Assembly: GCF_000981895.1 (NCBI RefSeq)
Contig: NZ_LATD01000027.1
Span: 1-64,000, forward strand
Direction of reading: 5' to 3'
From: Streptomyces odonnellii
GTDB taxonomy: Bacteria; Actinomycetota; Actinomycetes; Streptomycetales; Streptomycetaceae
Length of the DNA: 64,000 nucleotides
A program made the position numbers and the translations under genes. Shown piece after piece: positions 34,917 through 43,463 of the stretch. The stretch's first letter is position 1. The number at the start of each line of letters is the position of its first letter. The notes under the pieces were generated by a model. It was not told the origin of the DNA. It saw nothing but the letters and a program-made list of their open reading frames with translations, and did no database searches.

Positions 34917-37364
34917 TCAAGGCAGGCTTGGCTGGGGCAGCACTTGTTCCGCCCATATTGTTTTGCCGGTCGCCGAGTAGCGCGTGCCCCAGGAAGACGT
35001 CAACTGGGCCACCAGCAGCAGGCCGCGGCCTCCCTCGTCATAGACGCGAGCACGACGCAGATGGGGAGCTGTGGTGCTGGCGTCGGTCACCTCACAGATC
35101 AGGTTCCTGTCGCGAATCAGACGCAGCTGGATGGGTGGATCGGCGTAGCGGATCGCGTTCGTGACGAGCTCACTGACTACCAGTTCCGTGACGAAAGCCG
35201 TCTCCTCCAGATCCCACGCAGCGAGCCGCTCCGCGGCGAACGCGCGCGCGTCAGCGACCGCAGCCGGGTCGGGAGGAACATCCAGGGTGGCAACGTGCTG
35301 GGCGCCGAGCGCATGGGTGCGGGCCACGACAAGAGCGATGTCGTCGAAGTGTTGCCCCGGCAGAGCACCGAGGATGGTGTCGCAGACGTTGTCCAAGGAA
35401 GTAGCGGGTTGGGCAAGAGCGTTGCGGAGCTGGTCAATTCCCATGTCGATGTCCCTGTCGCGTGATTCGATCAAGCCGTCGGTGTAGAGGGCGAGCAGAG
35501 AGCCCTCAGGCAGGGTGAGTTGAGTCGCTTCGAACGGCAGGCCGCCCAAGCCGAGGGGTGGACCCGCCGGCACATCGAGGAACTCGACGGTGCCATCGGG
35601 CTTGACCAAGGCGGGTCCGGGGTGCCCAGCACGGGCCAGCGTGCATACCCGGGAAACGGGATCGTAGACGACGTACAGGCAGGTGGCACCGAAGCCTCCC
35701 GCGGCCTCTGCCGCCGGGTCGTACTGTGAGGCGTCGTCAGGGCTTGCTTCCGTCGAAAGGCGGACAACGAGGTCGTCGAGGTGGGTGAGCAGTTCATCCG
35801 GGGGCAGGTCCACGTCAGCGAGAGTGCGTACCGCGGTGCGCAACCGTCCCATGCTGGCCGAAGCGTGGATCCCGTGCCCCATGACGTCGCCCACGACCAG
35901 CGCCACTCTGGCGCTGGACAGAAGGATGACGTCGAACCAATCGCCGCCCATGCCTGCCAGGACGTCGCTTGGGAGGTAGCGAAAGGCAACTTCAACCGCG
36001 GCTTGGCTAGGCGTCCGTTGGGGCAGCAGGGACCGCTGCAAGGTCACTGCCGTGTCGCGCTCGCGGGTATACCGGCGAGCGTTGTCCACACAGACCGCAG
36101 CCCGGCCGGTCAGTTCTTCCGCAAGCAGGAGGTCGTCTTCGTCGAAGACCCCAGGATTCCTGTGACGGGCAAACACGGCCACACCCAGAACGGTTCCCCG
36201 GGCCCGCAGAGGCGCCGCAAGTACCGAATGGATCGAGAATTCGTCGACGCTTCGGGCGGAGCCGAGGAACTCAGGCAACCACGGCGCGAACTCAGGATCG
36301 ATGGATGAGCGCTGGACTACCTCACCGGCGATCACCGCCCGTGCCGCGAGCGAGTACTCCGGGTGGAAACCCGCCTCGCCTGGTCTGCGTGTCGACTCGG
36401 GACAGCCGTCCAGGACGGACTTCATAGCAATTCGACGGAACGCGATGGATCCGCTGATCGACCCAGGGGTCGGCTCCTCACCACGGACCACGGACTCGAG
36501 CAGGTCAACACTGACGAAGTCCGCAAACTCCGGAATGGCCACGTCTGCAAGTTCCTGGGCCGTCTGGGCCACGTCCAAGGTACTGCCGATGTGGGCGCCG
36601 GCGGCGTTCAGCATTTGCAGCCGTTTATGCGCCCAGTGCTGAGCGGTTATGTCGTGCGCGGTGATGGCAACTCCCCGAACACAACCGTTCTCATCCTGCA
36701 GCGGGTACATATAGTTGGACCAAGCGTGCTTACGCGTCTCGCCCGGAACCCGGATGTAGTTCTCGAGGTACTGCGGCTTCCCGGTATCCCTGACCCGGGT
36801 CATGGCCTGCCTGACCTTGTCGACTTCGGAATCGAAGGGGAGGAAATCCGCACTTCGCAGTCCGCGCAGATCGGCCTCGGTGAGATTCATGGTGCGCTCC
36901 GCGGAGCCGTTGGCTCGACGCAGGCGCAGATCCGTGTCGAACACCGCCATGGAGCACGGCGACTGCTCGTAGCTCTGCACCATCAGGGCATGATCCTCCG
37001 GCTCGACACCGGTACGGGTGAGAGGGCAGACCAGAAGCCAGCCGAGGCTGCGGCCACCCTCGATATAACGGTGAGCGAGGACCTTCATCACTATTCGGTG
37101 CCCGTCCTGGTGGCGCAACGGCAGGCTGCCGTGCCACCTGACCAAGCCTTGAAGTGTCGGCAATGTCTCCGCGGGGACCTCTTCGTCCAGGAGGGAAGCC
37201 GCTGAGCTGCCGAGGACCTCGGCCGACGGATAACCCAGTAGCTTTCGGGCTCCTTCGTTCCACAGAATGACGACGCCGTGTTCGTCCACAGCCGCCCTCG
37301 CCGTGTCCGTGCCGTCGTCCGAGAAGTGCGGCCATTCGATGCCAGGGGTGTGCTGCTCTTCCAT
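34917..37364 (-). CDS. PAS/GAF/SpoIIE phosphatase with C-terminal anti-sigma-type ATPase domain
   Basis: This 815-residue signalling protein consists of PAS (residues about 15-135, VVILWNEGARKLLGYPSAEV), a second PAS (about 140-265, MAVFDTDLRLRRANGSAERT), GAF (about 285-440), a PP2C-type SpoIIE Ser/Thr phosphatase (about 460-670, with MGGDWFDVI and VGDVMGHGIHASA metal-binding motifs) and a HATPase_c domain (about 690-800, ELVVSELVTNAIRYADPPIQ). Such proteins sense a signal and act on anti-sigma-factor antagonists in partner-switching control of stress sigma factors; the fused ATPase may be a serine kinase. The start ATG 37364 follows GGGAGGCGGAACCGCG. It stands alone, with no adjacent sigma-factor gene. 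Confidence 0.9.
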   Translation of the reverse strand: MEEQHTPGIEWPHFSDDGTDTARAAVDEHGVVILWNEGARKLLGYPSAEVLGSSAASLLDEEVPAETLPTLQGLVRWHGSLPLRHQDGHRIVMKVLAHRYIEGGRSLGWLLVCPLTRTGVEPEDHALMVQSYEQSPCSMAVFDTDLRLRRANGSAERTMNLTEADLRGLRSADFLPFDSEVDKVRQAMTRVRDTGKPQYLENYIRVPGETRKHAWSNYMYPLQDENGCVRGVAITAHDITAQHWAHKRLQMLNAAGAHIGSTLDVAQTAQELADVAIPEFADFVSVDLLESVVRGEEPTPGSISGSIAFRRIAMKSVLDGCPESTRRPGEAGFHPEYSLAARAVIAGEVVQRSSIDPEFAPWLPEFLGSARSVDEFSIHSVLAAPLRARGTVLGVAVFARHRNPGVFDEDDLLLAEELTGRAAVCVDNARRYTRERDTAVTLQRSLLPQRTPSQAAVEVAFRYLPSDVLAGMGGDWFDVILLSSARVALVVGDVMGHGIHASASMGRLRTAVRTLADVDLPPDELLTHLDDLVVRLSTEASPDDASQYDPAAEAAGGFGATCLYVVYDPVSRVCTLARAGHPGPALVKPDGTVEFLDVPAGPPLGLGGLPFEATQLTLPEGSLLALYTDGLIESRDRDIDMGIDQLRNALAQPATSLDNVCDTILGALPGQHFDDIALVVARTHALGAQHVATLDVPPDPAAVADARAFAAERLAAWDLEETAFVTELVVSELVTNAIRYADPPIQLRLIRDRNLICEVTDASTTAPHLRRARVYDEGGRGLLLVAQLTSSWGTRYSATGKTIWAEQVLPQPSLP

Positions 37365-37645
37365 CGCGGTTCCGCCTCCCCGCACATACAGCGTCTGGAC
37401 GCACGTGCACGGTGTCCATCGCACGCCGACCAGCACTGATACCTTCATGCTGCTACCAAAGAGGCACCGCCGCAGGGCTATATCGCATATGGCTGAGCCT
37501 GCCGTTCGAAAATGGAGGCAGCGGGCCTCCCCGCCTCCCTTTCTGTGCAGCGGCGGCGACGAGATCCGGAGGAGCGGGGCGAGGCGCTCGGCTACCGCAC
37601 GCTCGGCGGAGCGCTGGACGCTGTCGTAGCCCAGGCACCGCCTGA

Positions 37646-39061
37646 TCAGGTCCCGGAGGGGATTCGATGCGGAAGGCGGCGGTCGGCAACAGCCAGGACG
37701 GCGCCTACGAGACTGGTCGCGACCAGGAGGTTCGCGATGGTGTGCAGGCCAGCCGTGGTGACCCCGTGTGCGTAGGTGAGACTGATGAGGCTGGAGGAGA
37801 GAATCGCGCCCGTGTAGGTGAAGGTGCGAAGGAGCCCAGCCGCAGTGCCGATCTGGTTGACGGGGGCTTGGGCGTACAGGGCCGCTTGGTTGCCGAGAGC
37901 AGCCAGCGCGAAGCTGAAGCCGAAGGCGATCATGATGATGGTGATCGGCACCAGCGGTGTGTAGATGTTCGTCCAACGCAGGGCGAAGCCCACCCCGAGG
38001 GCAATCACCGAGGAGGCGATCAGCGGGAGGCGTATCAGGTTCCGCCGGGAGACCGGTCGCGAGACGACAACTGCGACCGCCGATATCGGCAGCATGACGA
38101 TTCCCGTGACGATGGCGGACAAGCCCTTGCCTTCCTGGAGCCACTGGGTGAGCCCGTACATCAGGCAGTAAGCGCCGAACATGCTGACGACCGTGCGGAG
38201 GTAGGTGAAGCCGAGGGGCCGGTTGGCTACCAGCATGCGGACATCGATCAGGGGGGTCGTGGCCTGCCGTTCCCAGCCGATCAGGGCTGCGAACAGGACG
38301 GGGGCGACACTCAAGGTGATCCAGTTCGGGTGCTGGAGGCCCATCAGAAAGACGAGCAGTGCGCTGAACGCCCCGCCGAACAGGAGCAGTCCGGCCGGGT
38401 CGACGTCCGAGGCGACGGCCTGCAGCCTGCGTGGTGTTCCACCGGGCGTGTCCTTGGGTATCCAGCGCCAGGCCATGGCCAGTGTGGTGAGAGCGAGCGG
38501 GATATTGATCGCGAAGGTGACCTGCCAGCCGGCTGCCCCGACCAGCAGCCCGCCGAGGGGCAGACCGAGAGCGGCTGTGATCTGGGCGGCCAGGGTCAGG
38601 TTGCCGAGCACGCTGCCCGGGGCGTTCATGCCCGCCTGGTCCGCTCGGGCCCGGATCAGAAGCATGGCACTGGGATATCCGGCGGATGTGCCCACGCCGA
38701 TGATGACGCGGGCCACGGTCAGCGTCATCAGGTTCGTCGCGATGCTGCCGATGATGCCGCCGGCCAGGACCAGGAGGATGCCGGTGAGGAATACACGACG
38801 GGCACCGAAGCGGGCGGCGAGCTTGCCCATCGTGGGCTGGGCGATCGCGCTGGCCACGTACAGGGCCGCGACGAGGATGGTGGTACGGCCGATGGAGATG
38901 TCGAAGGCGTGGGCGATCGGGACCAGCGCCGTGGCGATGATGCTGCTGTTGATCGGGTTGAGGGTGGATCCCATCAGCAGGGGCGTTACGAATCTCCAGG
39001 TGAAGGGCGATTCGGCCGGTGGTGCATCTGCTGGCTTCTCAAGTGCGCCGGTGGTGCTCAC
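37646..39061 (-). CDS. MFS transporter, DHA2-type drug exporter
   Basis: This 471-residue membrane protein has about 13-14 predicted helices, for example LVAALYVASAIAQPTMGKLA, VFLTGILLVLAGGIIGSIAT and LIASSVIALGVGFAL. The loop AARFGARRVFLTG fits the MFS motif A region, and TVARVIIGVGTSAGYPSAML fits motif B/C of proton-driven multidrug exporters. It is divergent from a MarR gene at 39185, with a palindromic site between, so expression is probably induced when a small aromatic or drug-like ligand binds the MarR. The ATG is at 39061. Confidence 0.9.
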   Translation of the reverse strand: MSTTGALEKPADAPPAESPFTWRFVTPLLMGSTLNPINSSIIATALVPIAHAFDISIGRTTILVAALYVASAIAQPTMGKLAARFGARRVFLTGILLVLAGGIIGSIATNLMTLTVARVIIGVGTSAGYPSAMLLIRARADQAGMNAPGSVLGNLTLAAQITAALGLPLGGLLVGAAGWQVTFAINIPLALTTLAMAWRWIPKDTPGGTPRRLQAVASDVDPAGLLLFGGAFSALLVFLMGLQHPNWITLSVAPVLFAALIGWERQATTPLIDVRMLVANRPLGFTYLRTVVSMFGAYCLMYGLTQWLQEGKGLSAIVTGIVMLPISAVAVVVSRPVSRRNLIRLPLIASSVIALGVGFALRWTNIYTPLVPITIIMIAFGFSFALAALGNQAALYAQAPVNQIGTAAGLLRTFTYTGAILSSSLISLTYAHGVTTAGLHTIANLLVATSLVGAVLAVADRRLPHRIPSGT

Positions 39062-39111
39062 GAGGTCACAGATCCTTTCACGGGACCGTCGGCAGACCTT
39101 TCAGACAGTGC

Positions 39112-39138
39112 ACAGGTTATCTGAACAGGTAGCCTGTG
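39112..39138. promoter_or_regulatory. MarR operator between the MFS exporter and marR
   Basis: AACAGGTAGCCTGTG (39124-39138) contains ACAGG-TAG-CCTGT, and ACAGGTTA (39112-39119) pairs with TAGCCTGT further right. A near-identical 15-mer, AACAGGCAGCCTGTG, occurs at 51772-51786 near a second MarR gene. Confidence 0.65.
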
Positions 39139-39184
39139 TATATACCTCGGCGGAGTAGGCGCGGCCGCCGGTAACTTTGCGTTT

Positions 39185-39658
39185 ATGAGCATTGAGGAGA
39201 AGGGCGCTGCAGCCCGGGCGTCCACCCTGGCGTCCGATCTGGCATTGGCCATGACAAGGCTGAGGGCGCGTCTGCGAACCGAGACCAGTTCTCGGGCCGG
39301 CCGGTCGACGGGACGCTGGAGTTGGGCTCAGCTGGCCACACTGACCCGCATCATCGAGAACGGTCCGGTGACGGCGAGCGAGCTGGCCAAGGCGGAGAAC
39401 GTGCGTCAGCAGTCGATGTCCGAGATCCTTACGGCGCTGCGCAAGGACGGTCTCGTGCGCACCGAACGGGACCCTGAGGACGGGCGCAAGGTGCTGCTCA
39501 TCGCGACCCCGGAGGGGGAGGAAGTCAGCCGCGAAATGAGGGCGACCCGAGACGCCTGGCTTGCCTCTGCACTCCGTGATGACGTGACCGAGACGGAGCG
39601 TGAGACGATCGAGGCGGCCATCCACATCATCAACCGGCTTGCTGAACGCAGGAGCTGA
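39185..39658 (+). CDS. MarR-family transcriptional regulator
   Basis: This 157-residue winged-helix dimer starts MSIEEKGAAARASTLASDLA. The DNA-binding part is TASELAKAENVRQQSMSEIL, and the wing is RTERDPEDGRKVLLIATPEG. It is divergent from and presumably represses the MFS exporter. It is clearly paralogous to the MarR at 51024 (same GLV(R/T)xERD wing and TREAW/TRDAW helix). A terminator-like hairpin follows 8 bp after the stop. Confidence 0.9.
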   Translation: MSIEEKGAAARASTLASDLALAMTRLRARLRTETSSRAGRSTGRWSWAQLATLTRIIENGPVTASELAKAENVRQQSMSEILTALRKDGLVRTERDPEDGRKVLLIATPEGEEVSREMRATRDAWLASALRDDVTETERETIEAAIHIINRLAERRS

Positions 39659-39666
39659 AGGCGAAT

Positions 39667-39694
39667 GCGGACGCCCCCATGCGTGGGCGTCCGC
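39667..39694 (+). terminator. Terminator-like hairpin after marR
   Basis: GCGGACGCCC (39667-39676) pairs perfectly with GGGCGTCCGC (39685-39694) around an 8-nt loop, 8 bp after the marR stop. There is only a weak T-run, as is usual in Streptomyces. Confidence 0.7.
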
Positions 39695-40009
39695 GTGCCT
39701 TTGCCCTAAAGCCGTCTTCGGGGCGGATCGTTGTTTGTCGAAGTATGCCCGGCCGTCCCGCTCTCTTGAGAGGCTGATCCTCTATCCCGGACCGCGTAGC
39801 CGGCCTTGCCGCGCTCCGTAACGGTCGGACGTTTGCGATGGCTGGTGAGGCGGCGAGTATCGCGATGGTTACGCAGGCTGCCGAGCCACATCGCGCCGTG
39901 GGCCCGGGGCATCAGCCAGCTCTGCGAGAACACCGCCGATTGCCTTGCCGCCGCCAGCAGTTCCATGACCGCCCGTCGCTCATCGGCGCACGCGAAGGAC
40001 CTGGTCATC

Positions 40010-40393
40010 GTGGCAGGCCCGACAGCTGCCCGGCCGATGTCCTGGCGGCAGGGCTCCCGACCGGGCAGGGGCCGTGGCGGCTTCAGGCGCACGTACTCCC
40101 GCTGCGTCGCCCTGCGCATCCGCAAGGCGGGCGGCGATGTGGAACGGCGCGAGCGCTGTCTGTTGGCCGAATGGTCCGCTGACGAGCCGGGGCCGGTGCA
40201 GTTCTGGCTCTCCAGCCTGCCTTCCGAGATGCCGCTGGCCACGCTGGTGCGGCTGGCCAAGCGCCGCTGGCGCATCGAGTACGACCACTGTGAGGTGAAA
40301 CAGGCCCTGGAATTGGCCCACTTCGAAGGCCACACCTGGAACGGCACCTGCCCCACCTGTCATTGCGACATACCCACCCCCATACGAACCTGA
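40010..40393 (+). pseudogene. IS701-type transposase, C-terminal fragment
   Basis: The frame reads FRRTYSRCVALRIRKAGGDV, ERCLLAEWSADEPGPVQFWL, SSLPSEMPLATLVRLAKRRW and RIEYDHCEVKQALELAHFEG, the C-terminal catalytic region (third acidic residue in the YxExK-like stretch) of IS701-family transposases. The N-terminal two thirds are missing, and the tail after HTWNGT is unrelated. An N-terminal piece of the same family is at 29480. The preceding 39695-40009 shows no clear gene. Confidence 0.7.
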
Positions 40394-40500
40394 CCAAGCC
40401 CTACTGGTTCAGCGCGGAGAAGAAACGCTCGAGCGGCGCGTCGGGCACGTGGGGGAGTGGGGCGCCGAAGGAAGCATCACGAATCGGCCAAGCGCCGGTA

Positions 40501-41256
40501 TCAGGTGAGGAAGCCGCCATCAACGGCCAGGTGGGCGCCAGTGATGTACGAGGCGTCGTCCGACAGAAGGAAGGCGACTGCCGTGGCGATCTCCCGCGGT
40601 TCCCCCAGGCGCTTGGCGGCGATGACGGCCGCGGTCGCTTCCGTCTCCTGCTGGGTTGCGGCGTCGAGCATCGGGGTGGCGATGACGCCGGGCTGGAGCT
40701 CGTTGATCCGAACTCCGCGAGCGGCCCAGTCGTTGGCAGCGGAACGAGTGATGCCGCGGATACCGTGCTTGGATGCCGAGTAGGCGGCCCGGAACGGCAG
40801 GCCGCGGTCGGCGTAGACACTGGAGACGTTGACGATCGCCCCACCGCCAGAGGCTTCGATAGCAGGCAGCTCAGCCTTCATGCCGTAATAGATGGAGGAC
40901 AGATTGGTGGCGATCGTGTTGTCCCACACGTCGTTGGGCAGGTCGGGCAGGTCGCGGTGCTCGCTGCTTATGCCCGCATTGTTGACCGCGTAGTGCAGGG
41001 CGCCGAAGCGATCCACGGTGGCTGTGACGGCACGCTGCATGGCGTCAGCGTCGGACACGTCCGCGGGGATGGAGATGGCCTCACTGCCGGCCTTGGTGAC
41101 GGCGGCCGCCACCTCGTGCAGCGGCGTTTCGCGGCGACCCACCAGGGTCACCTTGGCACCGCGCTCGGCGAGAAGAATGGCGGTGGCCGCGCCCATGCCG
41201 GAGCCGGCACCGGTGATGATGGCGACCTTGTTCTCGAATTCCTTGTCTCGAGACAT
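40501..41256 (-). CDS. Short-chain dehydrogenase/reductase (classical SDR)
   Basis: This 251-residue SDR is of the FabG/glucose-dehydrogenase type. It has the cofactor loop TGAGSGMG, the structural NNAG motif (VNNAGISSEH), Ser in NVSSVYADRG, catalytic YSASK (Tyr and Lys) and a typical C-terminus FLLSDDASYITGAHLAVDGG. The start is ATG 41256. It lies 180 bp downstream of, and in the same orientation as, the SDR at 41437, and both may form one transcript. The substrate is not evident. Confidence 0.9.
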   Translation of the reverse strand: MSRDKEFENKVAIITGAGSGMGAATAILLAERGAKVTLVGRRETPLHEVAAAVTKAGSEAISIPADVSDADAMQRAVTATVDRFGALHYAVNNAGISSEHRDLPDLPNDVWDNTIATNLSSIYYGMKAELPAIEASGGGAIVNVSSVYADRGLPFRAAYSASKHGIRGITRSAANDWAARGVRINELQPGVIATPMLDAATQQETEATAAVIAAKRLGEPREIATAVAFLLSDDASYITGAHLAVDGGFLT

Positions 41257-41436
41257 GGCTGTGCCCTACCTTTCGGGTGGGTTCGAAATGATCATTCGTA
41301 CGATCAGCGGAGCCCAGGAGCTCTGGGTATGGCTGATGACTGTGCGACCGCTCGATGGATCAAGGATCTCCTTCAGCGTGAGCTGAAGGACAAGGAACGG
41401 TTCGGTGGACGGCTGCGCGGCGCGGGTGAGACCGGT

Positions 41437-42279
41437 CTACTGCCCCTGATCCGCTCCGGCGGAGACGGACTCACTCACGTTCCGCCACTCCGCGTCAGTG
41501 TTGGCGAGGGCCTGCGCAAAGCCCGTCGCGTACTGGTAGGCGTCTGCACCGATCAGGAGCCGCAGCGGGGCGTCCTCGCTACCGGCGATCTCGTGAACCA
41601 CCTGGGCGACCTTGGCCGGGTCGGAGGCCTCTACGCCAGAGGCGTTCCTGAGCATGTCCGCGAAGGCGCCGACGGTGGCCTGGTAGGGCTCGCTGACCGG
41701 CGGAATACTCATGGACGATCCGGCCCAGTCGGTGCGCATGCCACCCGGCTCAATGACAGTGACCTTGATGCCCAGTGGGGCGACCTCCTGGGAGAGGACG
41801 GTGGAGAAGCCGCCGACGGCCCACTTCGCGCTCTGGTAGGCGGACAGGCCCACGGAACCGATCCTGCCGCCGACCGAGGAGACCTGGATGATGTGTCCTG
41901 AGCCCTGCTGACGCAGGATGGGCAGGACGGCCTTGGTGACCAATACGACGCCGAAGAAGTTGGTGTCGACCTGAGCGCGGAAGTCGTCGACCGTCATGTC
42001 TTCGACAGCGGCGAGATTGCCGTAGCCGGCGTTGTTGACCACGACATCGAGGCGGCCGAAGGCTTCCGCACCCTGCTGCACGGCCTGGAGGACGTTCTCG
42101 TGGTCGTTGACGTCGAGGGCGACGGCGCGGATGCGGTCACCGTAGCGGGCGACGAGGTCGTCGAGCTGGGCGGGCTTACGGGCAGTGGCGATCACCTGGT
42201 CGCCGGCCTCAAGAGCCGTCTCGACGATGGCGCGGCCCAGACCACGCGAGCTGCCAGTGACAAACCAGACCTTGGACAT
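41437..42279 (-). CDS. Short-chain dehydrogenase, intact member of a duplicated TetR/SDR pair
   Basis: This 280-residue SDR starts MSKVWFVTGSSRGLGRAIVE (cofactor loop TGSSRGLG). It continues with VVNNAGYGNLAAVEDMTVDD, Ser in QVSSVGGRIG and catalytic YQSAK, and has an extended C-terminal domain (SGVEASDPAKVAQVVHEIAG). I take ATG 42279 as the start by homology with the fragment at 31772. It is divergent from the deleted tetR at 42401, so it may now be expressed without control by its own repressor unless the paralogue at 31007 acts in trans. Confidence 0.9.
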   Translation of the reverse strand: MSKVWFVTGSSRGLGRAIVETALEAGDQVIATARKPAQLDDLVARYGDRIRAVALDVNDHENVLQAVQQGAEAFGRLDVVVNNAGYGNLAAVEDMTVDDFRAQVDTNFFGVVLVTKAVLPILRQQGSGHIIQVSSVGGRIGSVGLSAYQSAKWAVGGFSTVLSQEVAPLGIKVTVIEPGGMRTDWAGSSMSIPPVSEPYQATVGAFADMLRNASGVEASDPAKVAQVVHEIAGSEDAPLRLLIGADAYQYATGFAQALANTDAEWRNVSESVSAGADQGQ

Positions 42280-42400
42280 GAGGATTTCCATCTCTGAGGG
42301 AGGTTGCCCCGAGGTCATTAACAGACCAGTGGGCTCTTGCGGAGAACGTAAGGCACCGCCGGTCTAATGTCAAAAGACCGTAGGTCTGTAACCTGGGGGG

Positions 42401-42905
42401 ATGTCGACCTTTCAACGTGCTTGCAGCGAGGAGCAGCGTGAGCTCCGGAGGCGGTGATCTGCCTGAGTTGCTTGCTCCCGAAATCGACCCGGACGCTCCC
42501 GTTGAGGGGCGCGGTGATCGGCTTGCCGGCGTCCTTGTCCGATCGTTGGAGGGGCGCCGAGTCCTGTGTGACCTCTTCAGTGCCCAGGCTGGCGTGTTGG
42601 AGCGCAACGTCTCCGCCGAAGGGGCCGGCCACTGGAAGCGGACGGCAATCGGCAACGTTGATGTCATGGCTGCACTGGTGCGCCGTTGGCTCCCCGAACT
42701 GGGCGACGGCGCGGCGGCGTTCTGTGCTCAGGCTGTGATGGTGGCTGGCGCAGTGTGGACCCATGCCCGCCCGTCCGCTGCCATGCTCGACGCCTACGAC
42801 GCCGACCCTTCCCTGGCTCAACTGCGCATGGGCTTCGCTCCCGCTCTGCGGACTGTGCTGGCCGCCTTGATGGCTGGCACGCTGGCCCGCGCTGCGGCGT
42901 TGTGA
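42401..42905 (+). pseudogene. TetR-family regulator with its DNA-binding domain deleted
   Basis: ATG 42401 opens MSTFQRACSEEQRELRRR, matching the start of the paralogue at 31007 (MTTFRRARSAEQREIR), but a stop follows at once. A second frame then enters the ligand domain directly (APEIDPDAPVEGRGDRLAGV, SLEGRRVLCDLFSAQAGVLE, GAAAFCAQAVMVAGAVWTHA) and ends at 42905. The missing segment of roughly 55 residues is exactly the helix-turn-helix. Any product would be unable to bind DNA. Confidence 0.8.
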
Positions 42906-43463
42906 CGATGCGGTGTGAGGGAGTGTCCCGTCTGGGCGGACTCACGGTGACTCCTGGATGACCGATGGTTCACTGAATGATATCTATTATGGCTATGTTT
43001 ATAAGGTTCGCAAGTGGCCGGGCAGAGACTTCTGGCCGCATGAGGTGCGGCGGCCTCATCGGGTGTCGAGAGGAACGGTGCGGCGATCCGGAAGGCGGCG
43101 AGCATCGTGACGAAGAAGGCGGAGCTGTTCAGGCCCGGCTACGGTCCTCCGGTATCCTCCGCGCCTTGGCGAGCATCGCCGAGCGAGGCAAGCCACGATC
43201 TGATGTGGGTCGCTACCGGCTGAGTGGCGACAGCGGATCGCTGCTCGCCGACTGTTGCCGCGCTCGGCTGTCGCCCGGAGCCGGACCTCCGTAGCGCCGG
43301 CTGTGTGATCTGGGCGGCGTTCGAACAGGGGCTGCTCACCTCGCCGGGCCGCCCCCCATCCCTCGGTGGCCGCGGCCCGCCCCGGAGGCCACTCTGTCGT
43401 CCATCTAGATATTCTTGCTACTATGCACATAGTTTAGGGCTGTTCGAAGCGAAGGGACGCGCG
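42906..43463. other. Gap upstream of the aldehyde dehydrogenase gene
   Basis: No intact gene is present. The first 100 bp are AT-rich for this genome and look promoter-like. Between about 43050 and 43380 both strands show scraps of protein-like sequence, for example LRSSGILRALASIAERGK on the plus strand, that may come from a dead regulator. A perfect palindrome, ACTATGCACATAGT (43420-43433), lies about 30 bp before the aldehyde dehydrogenase start. Confidence 0.4.

Noticed and set aside
37667-39124. 485-codon plus-strand frame across the MFS gene
   Set aside because: It is a shadow ORF: charged, Gly/Asp/Arg-rich, without hydrophobic core, opposite a clear 471-residue transporter.
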